From positions 1 through 11,050 of the forward strand of contig CAYONM010000125.1 in NCBI GenBank assembly GCA_964405325.1: a stretch of DNA of 11,050 bases, read 5' to 3'. This DNA comes from CAYONM01 sp964405325 (GTDB lineage: Bacteria > Planctomycetota > UBA11346). The translations under genes were made by a program, and so were the position numbers. Positions 1 to 5,895 of the stretch are shown here, one piece after another. The notes beneath the pieces were generated by a model. The model searched no databases, was not told the DNA's origin, and worked only from the letters and a program-made list of their open reading frames with translations. Positions within the stretch are counted from its first letter, which is position 1. Every line of letters starts with the position of its first letter.

Positions 1-16
1 ATCATCGCAAAAAACC

Positions 17-343
17 TCAACCGGGGCAGCAATCGCTGTCCAGGTCCCGAACATCGCCATCGATCACCTGATCGATGCAAGCGAGAAAGCGCAGCACGCA
101 GCTCGCTCGCAGCTCGTAGAAGATCTTGGTGCCCTCGCGACGATCGCTGAGCACGCCGGCCTGCTTCAGCTGTGCCAGATGCCGCGACACCGTCGACATC
201 TCGCTGCCGACCAGCGCCGTCAGATCGCAGACGCACAGCGGCCCATCGGCGAGCGCCTGCACCATCCGCAGGCGGCTGGGATGGCCCAGGGCCTTGAGGA
301 TCAGGGCCTGGCGGGCAGTATGCTGAGCCTCAACCATTTGCAT
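17..343 (-). CDS. arsR: ArsR/SmtB-family metalloid-responsive repressor (first copy)
   Basis: A 108-residue winged-helix repressor of the ArsR/SmtB family, which leaves its operator when As(III) or a similar thiophilic ion binds cysteines. The dimer and DNA-binding core is clear: ALGHPSRLRMVQAL (18-31), the helix-turn-helix with SEMSTVSRHLAQLKQAG (47-63) and the wing DRREGTKIFYEL (67-78). The motif CVCDL (Cys37, Cys39) is the classical As(III) site at the start of the recognition helix. There are also Cys82, Cys89 and a C-terminal pair Cys105-Cys106 (DCCPG), reminiscent of regulators that use C-terminal cysteines. It is transcribed away from the exported-protein gene at 416, and the 72-bp gap between them holds its promoter and a dyad. 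The ATG at 343 has no Shine-Dalgarno; the predicted transcription start lies almost on it, so a leaderless message is possible (Met3 is the alternative). The family is clear. The inducer is inferred from the cysteines and the neighbouring ars operon. Confidence 0.9.
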   Translation of the reverse strand: MQMVEAQHTARQALILKALGHPSRLRMVQALADGPLCVCDLTALVGSEMSTVSRHLAQLKQAGVLSDRREGTKIFYELRASCVLRFLACIDQVIDGDVRDLDSDCCPG

Positions 344-359
344 ATTGCGCTAAATAGCA
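339..359. promoter_or_regulatory. Imperfect dyad over the arsR -10: candidate ArsR operator
   Basis: TGCATATT (339-346) and AAATAGCA (352-359) form an imperfect inverted repeat (5 of 8 positions) across the -10 hexamer and the arsR start codon. ArsR/SmtB operators are typically AT-rich imperfect dyads placed like this, so binding here would give autorepression and could also reach the divergent gene. The symmetry is weak. Confidence 0.35.
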
Positions 360-379
360 CAGGATCATGACTCGGTCAA
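351..379 (-). promoter_or_regulatory. Predicted sigma70 promoter of the first arsR
   Basis: On the minus strand, TTGACC (374-379, 5 of 6 to the -35 consensus) lies 17 bp from TATTTA (351-356), which has an upstream TG giving an extended -10 (TGCTATTTA). The expected transcription start is near 344, almost at the arsR ATG. Found by eye; the -10 itself is weak. Confidence 0.5.
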
Positions 380-415
380 GAATCGTCATCACGATCCCGT
401 CTGAAGGAGCTTCCC

Positions 416-1171
416 ATGGCCTCGAATCTTTCGCTTGCTGTCTGTCTGGTGCTGCTTTTCTCGACCCTCATGCCGGCGGCGGCGCTTGAAGCGACCGGGC
501 CCGCTGCTGACGCCAGTGCTGCTCTCGCTGCTGCTCGTGAGCGGCAGGCCTACACCGCCCTCTATGTCCATCAGGGCCCCGAGCAGCGCGCCGGCAACCT
601 GTGGGAGTCCTATGAGGCGGCGCTGGCCGATGACACGTTCCCGGACGAGGTCGCGAGCGCCGTACTGGATCTCGCCGACGGACGGCAGGCGGCCCTGATC
701 GACGAACTCGGTATCGAGGGGGTCGATGTCCCGGTCGTGCTCCTGGTTGCTCCGAATGGGGCCATCACCGGGGGGAATGCCCAGGAGGTGGACATCGGGA
801 TGATCCGCTCCGGGCTCCTGCCGGCGCTCGATCAGGCCATCATTCTCGCTTTCCAGCGCCAACGCGGTGTCCTGCTCTGTATCGAGACCGGTGACGCTGC
901 GGCGGACGGGCCGGCCCAGGTCGGGGTCGACGCGGCCATGGCGCTGGCCGTGGTCAGCGACGGCATCGACAAGGTCACGGCGACGCCCGAGACAGCGGGC
1001 CGCGCAGAATTGTTGGCCAATTTGCGTCTGCCGGTGCAACCCGAGCAGCCGATCACCATGCTGCTCATGCCGCCTGGACGGATCGCCGGTTTGATCCATG
1101 GACCGACCGAGCGGGATGCGATCTTCGCCCTGATCGCGCGGGCACAGAGCGGGGGTGGCTGCTGTCCGTAA
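416..1171 (+). CDS. Exported thioredoxin-like protein with a C-terminal vicinal-Cys tail, linked to arsR
   Basis: A 251-residue protein of unassigned function. Residues 1-23 are a signal peptide ending PAAA before LE. The mature part reads as two successive alpha/beta units without CXXC. Unit one (about 45-140) contains VDVPVVLLVAPNG (103-115), like the strand around the cis-proline of thioredoxin folds. Unit two (about 150-245) runs from VLLCIETGD (152-160) to PITMLLMPPGRIAGLIHG (212-229). The protein ends GGGCCP (Cys249-Cys250); the only other mature cysteine is Cys155. The start is well supported by GAAGGAG at 403-409, six bases before the ATG. It is divergent from arsR and convergent with arsC, so an envelope role in metalloid or redox stress is plausible, with the cysteine pair perhaps binding As(III). 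The fold call is inference from the strand/helix pattern, and no known family was recognised with certainty. It resembles the protein at 9917-10915. Confidence 0.8.
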   Translation: MASNLSLAVCLVLLFSTLMPAAALEATGPAADASAALAAARERQAYTALYVHQGPEQRAGNLWESYEAALADDTFPDEVASAVLDLADGRQAALIDELGIEGVDVPVVLLVAPNGAITGGNAQEVDIGMIRSGLLPALDQAIILAFQRQRGVLLCIETGDAAADGPAQVGVDAAMALAVVSDGIDKVTATPETAGRAELLANLRLPVQPEQPITMLLMPPGRIAGLIHGPTERDAIFALIARAQSGGGCCP

Positions 1172-1179
1172 TATGAGCA

Positions 1180-1209
1180 GCGACGCGCAATCTGAACACG
1201 AGGCGTCGC
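1180..1209. terminator. Candidate bidirectional terminator hairpin between convergent genes
   Basis: In the 48-bp gap between two converging genes, GCGACGC (1180-1186) and GCGTCGC (1203-1209) form a perfect 7-bp stem with a 16-base loop. No U-tract follows on either strand, so intrinsic termination is uncertain. Confidence 0.4.
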
Positions 1210-1219
1210 CACAGGGCAG

Positions 1220-1660
1220 TTAGGACAGGCTCTCAGGCAGCGTCTCGATGAAGGCGCGGATCTCGTCGCGCACCCGACGATAATGCTGCAGGGCTTCTTC
1301 CTCGCTGGCGCCCTGGGCCATGGCTTCCCGGGCCAGCTTCGGCGGGTCGTCGAAGCCGACGTGCACCACCCGTATGGTGCTGGGGAGGACCGGGCAGTGC
1401 TCGTTGGCGTGTCCGCACACCGTTACCACCACGTCGAGATGGGTGTCTTTGAATTCAGTGATGTGCTGGCTGCGCTGGCTGGAAATGTCCACACCGGCTT
1501 CGGCCATGACCGCAACCGCGTTGGGATTGAGGCCGTGGGTCTCGATGCCAGCCGAATAGGCAACAATGCTGTCGCCTTTCAGGTGGCGGCACCAGCCTTC
1601 GGCCATTTGGCTGCGGCAGGAATTTCCGGTGCAGAGGAAGAGGATGGCGTGCTTGTTCAT
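1220..1660 (-). CDS. arsC: Arsenate reductase, thioredoxin-coupled (low-MW phosphatase fold)
   Basis: A 146-residue cytoplasmic enzyme that reduces arsenate to arsenite for export. It belongs to the low-molecular-weight tyrosine-phosphatase-like ArsC class, not the glutaredoxin-coupled class. The P-loop CTGNSCRS carries nucleophile Cys10 and Cys15. The redox relay VCGHANEHC gives Cys82 and Cys89, and FDDP (103-106) supplies the general-acid Asp105. Cys10, Cys15, Cys82 and Cys89 fall at the same numbers as in the characterised Gram-positive thioredoxin-dependent enzymes, so the triple-cysteine relay is intact. Length is normal. A good ribosome site (AGGAAG, about six bases upstream on the minus strand) supports the start. 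It is the last gene of the leftward operon behind acr3, but separated from it by 192 bp that are mostly a MITE-like insertion, so its co-transcription now depends on reading through that element. Confidence 0.95.
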   Translation of the reverse strand: MNKHAILFLCTGNSCRSQMAEGWCRHLKGDSIVAYSAGIETHGLNPNAVAVMAEAGVDISSQRSQHITEFKDTHLDVVVTVCGHANEHCPVLPSTIRVVHVGFDDPPKLAREAMAQGASEEEALQHYRRVRDEIRAFIETLPESLS

Positions 1661-1701
1661 GGATGCTTCCTAAGGGGGGAGGGGGTTATGGCGATGCTGT
1701 A

Positions 1702-1707
1702 TCGTTT
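1702..1707. repeat. Left copy of flanking direct repeat TCGTTT
   Basis: TCGTTT abuts the left terminal inverted repeat of the palindromic element and is repeated exactly at 1849-1854 against the right end. This is the pattern of a 6-bp target-site duplication. Confidence 0.6.
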
Positions 1708-1848
1708 GACGCGTCCCTCACAGCGCCCGTTCAAGCCGCGCAGCGGCGCGAAGCCGGGGAGGTTCGGAGGGGGCGGAGCGGAATGCTCGGGAAAATCGAG
1801 CGAAGCGAGCCCGGGCATGAAGCGTGAGCCCCCTCTGAGGGAAGCGTC
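1708..1848. mobile_element. 141-bp MITE-like palindromic element between acr3 and arsC
   Basis: The ends are 13-bp inverted repeats: GACGCGTCCCTCA (1708-1720) and TGAGGGAAGCGTC (1836-1848), matching at 12 of 13 positions. TCGTTT lies immediately outside both ends (1702-1707 and 1849-1854), as expected of a target-site duplication. Inside are a perfect stem GAGGGGGC/GCCCCCTC (1767-1774 with 1828-1835) enclosing ATGCTCGGG/CCCGGGCAT (1783-1791 with 1810-1818, 8 of 9), and GCCGC/GCGGC near 1735-1747. No ORF of its own is credible, so any mobility would need a transposase in trans. Removing it with one repeat copy leaves the acr3 stop intact and an ordinary gap of about 45 bp to arsC. The transposase family cannot be named from this sequence. 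Confidence 0.7.
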
Positions 1849-1854
1849 TCGTTT
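1849..1854. repeat. Right copy of flanking direct repeat TCGTTT, overlapping the acr3 stop
   Basis: This copy of TCGTTT touches the right terminal repeat. On the minus strand its last bases form part of the acr3 TAA stop (1853-1855), so the element entered exactly at the 3' end of acr3 without altering the protein. Confidence 0.6.
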
Positions 1855-2968
1855 ATGAAACCTGTTTGTGTGGCGGGACCTCGACATCCACCGCGCAGTT
1901 CTTGAAGGCGGCGATGCGCGCCGGGTCGTCAGGAAAGAGCCTGCGTCCCAGCCACAATGCCACCCAGACCAGGCTGATGAGCACCGGTACTTCCACCAGC
2001 GGCCCGATGACGGCGGCGAAAGCGGCGCCATGGCCGATGGAGAAGGTGGCCACGGCCACGGCGATGGCCAATTCGAAATTGTTGCTGGCGGCGGTGAAGC
2101 TCAACGTGGCGGTCTTCTGATAGTCGGCCTTGAGCAGCCAGCCCATGAGGAAGGAGATCAGGAACATGGCCACGAAGTAGATCAGCAGCGGCACCGCGAT
2201 CAGCAGCACGTCCAACGGTCTGGCGACGATGGCCTCACCCTGGTAGGCAAACAGGATGACGATGGTGAACAGCAGCGCGATCAGGGTGATGGGGCTGATC
2301 TTGGGTACCACGTTCTCGTGGTACCAGGCCCGGCTGCGCATCTTGGAGATGATCGTGCGGGTCAGGAAGCCGGCTATGAAGGGGATGCCGAGATAGATGA
2401 AGACCGAGAAGGCGATCTCGCCGATGGTGATGTCGACCTCGGCCCCGGTCACGCCCACCCAGCCGGGCAGCACGCTCAGGAAGAACCAGGCGTAGAAGGA
2501 GAAGAAGAAGACCTGGAAGATGGAATTAAATGCCACCAGCCCCGCGCAGTACTCGGTATCGCCCTTGGCCAGATCGTTCCAGACGATGACCATGGCGATG
2601 CAGCGGGCCAGGCCGATCATGATCAGGCCGACCATGTATTCCGGATAATCCCGCAGGAACAGCACCGCCAGGGCGAACATCAGGACCGGCCCGATCAGCC
2701 AGTTCTGGATCAGCGACAGCAGCAGCACCTTCACATCCCGAAAGGCACGCGGCAGTTCCTCGTAGCGCACCTTGGCCAGCGGTGGATACATCATCAGGAT
2801 CAGGCCGACGGCGATGGGGATGGAGGTGGTGCCGATGCTCATGCGCTCGAGCACAGTGGTCACGCCGGGGAAGAGCGAACCGAGCGCCACCCCCAGACCC
2901 ATGGCCAGGAAGATCCACAGGGTCAGAAAGCGGTCGAGAAAAGAGAGGCTTTTGATGGGGACGGACAT
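1853..2968 (-). CDS. acr3: ACR3-family arsenite efflux transporter
   Basis: A 371-residue inner-membrane carrier of the ACR3 family, which exports arsenite. About ten hydrophobic segments are visible, beginning at residues 11-33 and ending near 341. The family's essential cysteine lies in LARCIAMVIVWNDLA (Cys123), and the conserved glutamate in AASNNFELAIAVA is Glu299; they correspond to the Cys/Glu pair shown to be required in characterised ACR3 proteins. PLVEVPVLISLV (323-334) is another family signature. Length is normal. The start has a ribosome site (GAGGT, six bases upstream, plus-strand 2975-2979), 20 bases behind the arsR-type gene, so the two are co-transcribed. The polar tail DVEVPPHKQVS ends at a TAA lying within the direct repeat that flanks the MITE-like element. 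Partner genes arsR and arsC are on either side. Confidence 0.96.
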   Translation of the reverse strand: MSVPIKSLSFLDRFLTLWIFLAMGLGVALGSLFPGVTTVLERMSIGTTSIPIAVGLILMMYPPLAKVRYEELPRAFRDVKVLLLSLIQNWLIGPVLMFALAVLFLRDYPEYMVGLIMIGLARCIAMVIVWNDLAKGDTEYCAGLVAFNSIFQVFFFSFYAWFFLSVLPGWVGVTGAEVDITIGEIAFSVFIYLGIPFIAGFLTRTIISKMRSRAWYHENVVPKISPITLIALLFTIVILFAYQGEAIVARPLDVLLIAVPLLIYFVAMFLISFLMGWLLKADYQKTATLSFTAASNNFELAIAVAVATFSIGHGAAFAAVIGPLVEVPVLISLVWVALWLGRRLFPDDPARIAAFKNCAVDVEVPPHKQVS

Positions 2969-2988
2969 GGTTGTACCTCGCGGGGGGG

Positions 2989-3357
2989 TCAGTCGCAGGA
3001 TGGATCGGTGGTCGCATGACGATTGGCGTGCAGGCCGGTGATGCCGGCGGCAAGCGTCTTCAGCACCAGAGCATTGACGCAGTAGCAGATCTTGGAGCCA
3101 TCGATGGTGCCCTGGATGAGGCCGGCTTCCTTGAGCATCTTCAGATGCTGGCTGATGGTCGCCTGCGCCAGGTGGATGTGCTCGACGATGTCACCGCACA
3201 TGCAGCCCTCCTGGGCCAGCAGGAAGCGGAGAATGCGCAGGCGCACCGGATGCCCGAGGGCCTTGGCCCAAACGGCCAATTGCGCCAGGCGATCCTGATC
3301 GTCAGCGGGTAGCGAAGGGGCCTGAAAAGCCCTGGGGCGGCAGGCGTGATCGGTCAT
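2989..3357 (-). CDS. arsR: ArsR-family repressor of the acr3-arsC operon (second copy)
   Basis: An ArsR/SmtB-family repressor heading the acr3-arsC operon. Counting from the ATG at 3420 the frame has 143 residues; the ATG at 3357 is preferred because the first 21 residues are low-complexity and family members are about 110-120 long. It then starts MTDHACRPRAF and has 122 residues. Neither start has a clear ribosome site. The core is unmistakable: WAKALGHPVRLRILRFLL, then GCMCGDIVEHIHLAQATISQHLKMLKEAGLI. It has the CxC pair (CMC) at the recognition helix and a second pair CYC after the wing, a cysteine arrangement typical of the regulators that head ACR3 operons and unlike the first copy in this window. 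One more cysteine lies near the C-terminus. Role: As(III)-released autorepressor, inferred from family and operon position. Confidence 0.93.
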   Translation of the reverse strand: MTDHACRPRAFQAPSLPADDQDRLAQLAVWAKALGHPVRLRILRFLLAQEGCMCGDIVEHIHLAQATISQHLKMLKEAGLIQGTIDGSKICYCVNALVLKTLAAGITGLHANRHATTDPSCD

Positions 3358-3371
3358 CGGCGAATACCGAT
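3349..3371. promoter_or_regulatory. Dyad over the arsR start: candidate operator of the acr3 operon
   Basis: ATCGGT (3349-3354) and ACCGAT (3366-3371) are perfect inverted 6-bp arms separated by 11 bp, straddling the preferred ATG at 3357. A repressor bound here would block initiation of the operon. It is a short dyad, so chance is possible. Confidence 0.35.
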
Positions 3372-3436
3372 AAGTCCTGCTGCGGCTGATGCAAGCGGGG
3401 CCCTGGAGCATGGTGGTCATGTCATCACGACATGAG

Positions 3437-3478
3437 GTAGCCCAAGACGGGGCTCCGCCCGCAACCCAAGTTGGCTAC
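3437..3478. terminator. Nested dyad at the 3' end of prfC, possible terminator
   Basis: GTAGCCCAA (3437-3445) pairs with TTGGCTAC (3471-3478) apart from one bulged base. Inside lies a second G+C-rich dyad, CGGGG/CGCCCG (3448-3461). The outer arm overlaps the prfC stop codon. It separates prfC from the downstream ars operon; no U-tract follows. Confidence 0.4.
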
Positions 3479-5085
3479 CAGTGTTCCTTGAAGACGTGAT
3501 CCGGATGCTTGCGGATGGTAAAGGAGCGCTCCCACTCGCTGCTGAACAGGGCCAGGTGGTGTCCCGATTCGGTGGTGGTCAGCAGGCCGTTCATACCGGG
3601 ACGAAAGCTGTTGGGATCGCCTTCCATCCAGGCGCTGCAGACGTAGGATAATGGCTGCACCGCCACTTCGACGCCGTATTCCTGGCGCATGCGATGCTGC
3701 AGAACTTCCATCTGGAGTTTGCCCAGAGCGGCGATGATCACCCGTTCATCCGCCTGCAACACCAGCACCGAGCCCTCCCGGGACAGGGTATGGAGAGCGC
3801 GGTCGTACTGCTTGCGGCGCTGGGGCGACTGCAATTCAAGCCGGGAGAAAATCGTCGGTGTGAATTGTGGCAGTCGCGGGTACCAGAAATGCCCTTCGCT
3901 GATGAGGCTGTCGCCGATGGCAAAATCGGTGTTCGGCAGCGCCACCACGTCACCGGGCCAGGCCTCTTCCATGGTTTCCCGGTCGCGGGCGGCGAGCGTG
4001 TACAGGCGACTGATCCGGACCCGCCGCAGTATCTGCCCGTCGCGCACCTGCTGTACGCTGGTATCGCGCGCCAGACGGCCGCTGCAGACGCGTACAAAGG
4101 CCAAGCTGTCGCGGTGCTTGGGATCCATGTTCGATTGGATCTTGTAGATGTAGCCGCTGAAGGTCGATTCGGCGGCTTGGAACAGCTGCTCCTCGCCGTC
4201 GGGCAGGAGCACGCGTCGGGCCCCCGGCGTCGGGGCCAGTTCGGTGAAGGCTTCGAAAAAGGGTTCCAGTCCGAAATTGGTCAGAGCGGAACCGAAGAAT
4301 AGCGGACAGCAGCGACCGCTGATGAAGTCGTCGCGCTCGCAGGATTCGCCGGCCTCCTCGAGCAGGGTCAGATCCTCATGCAGGGCCTCCATCTGCAACG
4401 GATCCAGAGCGGCCGCCGCTTCCTCTGATGGAAAGGGCAGGGTTTCATGCTCCGCGCGTTGGCTGCCATGGGTGGCGGTGCGCTGGAACAGATGCAATGA
4501 CTGCTGAGCGTCTGCATGCAGCAGACCACGATCCACCACCCCGCGAAAGGCCCGCCCCTGGCCCGCCGGCCAGTTGTACGGCACCACGTGCAGATCCAGT
4601 TCCTGCTCGATCTCGGACATCAGGTCGAAGGGCTCGCGCCCTTCCAGGTCCATCTTGTTGACGAAAATCAGCACCGGAATGCGCTGCAGCCGACAGACCT
4701 CGCACAACTTGCGGGTCTGCGGTTCGACACCCTTGGTGGCATCGATCAGAAGAATCGCGCAATCCGCCGCGGTCAGGGTGCGGTAGGTGTCGTCGGAGAA
4801 ATCGGCATGTCCGGGCGTATCCAGGATCGTGAACAGACGCTCATCGTAATCGATGCGCAGCACCGAGGAGGTGATGGAGATGCCGCGCTGGCGCTCCATG
4901 TCCATCCAGTCGGAGGTGGCGGCGGCACCGCCCTTGCGACCGCGCACGCTGCCGGCGCTGCGCAGGCGGCCGGCGTAGAGCAGGAATTTCTCGGTCAGGG
5001 TGGTCTTGCCGGCATCGGGATGGCTGATGATGGCAAAAGTGCGGCGTCGGCTCAGCTCGCGGGTCAGCTCGGAATCGGTGCTCAT
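3475..5085 (-). CDS. prfC: Peptide chain release factor 3 (RF3)
   Basis: A 536-residue translational GTPase of the RF3 family (E. coli RF3 is 529), which helps release RF1/RF2 from the ribosome after peptide release. GTPase motifs are complete: G1 SHPDAGKT (21-28), the switch region with RGISIT (67-72), G3 DTPGH (89-93), G4 NKMD (143-146) and G5 SAL (266-268). RF3-specific context includes RRTFAIISHPDAGKTTLTEK, TSDWMDMERQRGIS, FSDDTYRTLTAAD and PNTDFAIGD. Several stretches read as less conserved than usual (for example PYNWPAGQGRAFRGVV and the C-terminus ending FKEHW), so a paralogue is possible. A weak ribosome site (AAGG, about eight bases upstream) serves the ATG at 5085. The preceding SulP remnant ends 26 bases upstream; downstream, after a dyad, comes the ars operon. 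Sure of the family, less sure it is the genome's only prfC. Confidence 0.9.
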   Translation of the reverse strand: MSTDSELTRELSRRRTFAIISHPDAGKTTLTEKFLLYAGRLRSAGSVRGRKGGAAATSDWMDMERQRGISITSSVLRIDYDERLFTILDTPGHADFSDDTYRTLTAADCAILLIDATKGVEPQTRKLCEVCRLQRIPVLIFVNKMDLEGREPFDLMSEIEQELDLHVVPYNWPAGQGRAFRGVVDRGLLHADAQQSLHLFQRTATHGSQRAEHETLPFPSEEAAAALDPLQMEALHEDLTLLEEAGESCERDDFISGRCCPLFFGSALTNFGLEPFFEAFTELAPTPGARRVLLPDGEEQLFQAAESTFSGYIYKIQSNMDPKHRDSLAFVRVCSGRLARDTSVQQVRDGQILRRVRISRLYTLAARDRETMEEAWPGDVVALPNTDFAIGDSLISEGHFWYPRLPQFTPTIFSRLELQSPQRRKQYDRALHTLSREGSVLVLQADERVIIAALGKLQMEVLQHRMRQEYGVEVAVQPLSYVCSAWMEGDPNSFRPGMNGLLTTTESGHHLALFSSEWERSFTIRKHPDHVFKEHW

Positions 5086-5111
5086 GGATGTGCCTTGTAC
5101 GGTCGGTGGCC

Positions 5112-5537
5112 TCAGCGTTGATCGGCGCCGGCCATGGCCGCGGCCTGCGGCAGCTTGAGCGCCCGCTTGCGGCCGGAGTCTGCGGGAAAACCGTCGATCG
5201 AGACATGGTAGTGCGGATCGACGCTCTGGTCCACCTCGACGAAGCGCCTGGCGCGATCAAGCAGATCGCGGCACTCGCGACTGAGGTGGCACAGGTGCAG
5301 ACGCTTGTCGAGCTTGGCGTAGCGCTCGGCCAGGGTGTTGATCGCCTCCAGAGCGGATTGGTCGTAGACGCGTGAGAAGTAGAAATCGATCGCCACCTCG
5401 TCGGGATCCTCGGCCGGATGAAAGAGCTCGTTGAAGCTCGTCACCGAGGCGAAGAACAGCGGGCCGTGCAGCTGGTAGACCTTGACGCCGCGGGCGCGGC
5501 TACGAGGGATCGAGTCTACGGTGGTGTGGGCATGGAG
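5112..5537 (-). pseudogene. C-terminal STAS-domain remnant of a SulP anion transporter
   Basis: The frame open from a TTG at 5822 to 5112 has two unlike halves. From about 5537 onward it reads like the end of SulP (SLC26-like) sulfate/bicarbonate permeases: LHAHTTVDS, then the STAS domain with GVKVYQLHGPLFFASV, FNELFHP, DEVAIDFYFSRVYDQSALEAI and KRLHLCHLSRECRDLL. It closes with DPHYHVSIDGF plus a basic Ala-rich tail. The first 95 residues (upstream of 5537) are Pro/Gln/Ala-rich and contain none of the transporter's membrane helices, in this frame or the other two. The roughly 400-residue membrane domain is therefore missing, and only the cytoplasmic regulatory domain is left. No start with a ribosome site is seen. 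A free-standing STAS protein is the alternative, but the HAHTTVDS-type linker argues for a truncated transporter. Confidence 0.7.
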
Positions 5538-5895
5538 CGACGCAGTCTGATTCACACACCCGCCTGTCAAGGGTCCTGGTCGAGCTGTTGCACAAGAAGC
5601 CGCACCTGACCCATGCCTGGCAGCAATTGCCAGTTTCTGGCAGCCGGCAGTTTCTTGGAGCGGCAGTTGGGCGCTTGGCTTCGCGGGCGCTTGAGGCTGG
5701 CAGACGTGGGCTGCGCTGGATGCAGAATCGGTGTGGGCTGTTTGCTGGAGAACAGCTCGCTGAACGCGGTTGAGATGCGGGTTTGGTAGGCGGGGATTCT
5801 GTGCAAGTTGTTGGAGTGACAATATTAGTGCATGGCAATTGATTTATATTTGTCTTGCTCCTCGTTATGAGTGGATGAAGGAAGGTGTGGTGTGT
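5538..5895. other. Gene-poor stretch upstream of the SulP remnant
   Basis: No credible gene is seen in these roughly 360 bases. Short frames exist on both strands, but the products are Pro/Ser/Gln-rich or Arg/Gly-rich with no recognisable motif. Small dyads occur: TGGCA/TGCCA (5618-5632) overlapping GCCAG-TTT-CTGGC (5629-5641), followed by a related GGCAGTTTCTTGG. From about 5816 the composition turns AT-rich (about 35% G+C in 5821-5880). It looks like the scar of a deletion or insertion that removed the SulP membrane domain, but no insertion-sequence end was identified. Confidence 0.5.

Noticed and set aside
389..1099. 236-codon minus-strand frame opposite the exported-protein gene
   Set aside because: It is Arg/Gly/Gln-rich without motifs; the plus-strand frame has a good ribosome site and a signal peptide.
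1795..1811. CGAGCGAAGCGAGC taken as a hairpin
   Set aside because: It is mirror-symmetric, not self-complementary, so it cannot form a stem by itself; the real stems are the flanking arms at 1783-1791 and 1810-1818.
1868..3019. 383-codon plus-strand frame opposite acr3
   Set aside because: The product is rich in Gly, Gln, Asp and His with no domain, typical of the antisense of a hydrophobic transporter gene; the ACR3 frame on the other strand is certain.
3694..4302. Plus-strand frames opposite prfC (also 4516-5121)
   Set aside because: These are antisense shadows of a clear RF3 gene with no recognisable content.
5500..5838. Several short frames on both strands upstream of the SulP remnant (including 5567-5806 minus and 5588-5773 plus)
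   Set aside because: They overlap one another, have compositionally biased products, lack ribosome sites and match nothing recognised, including transposases.
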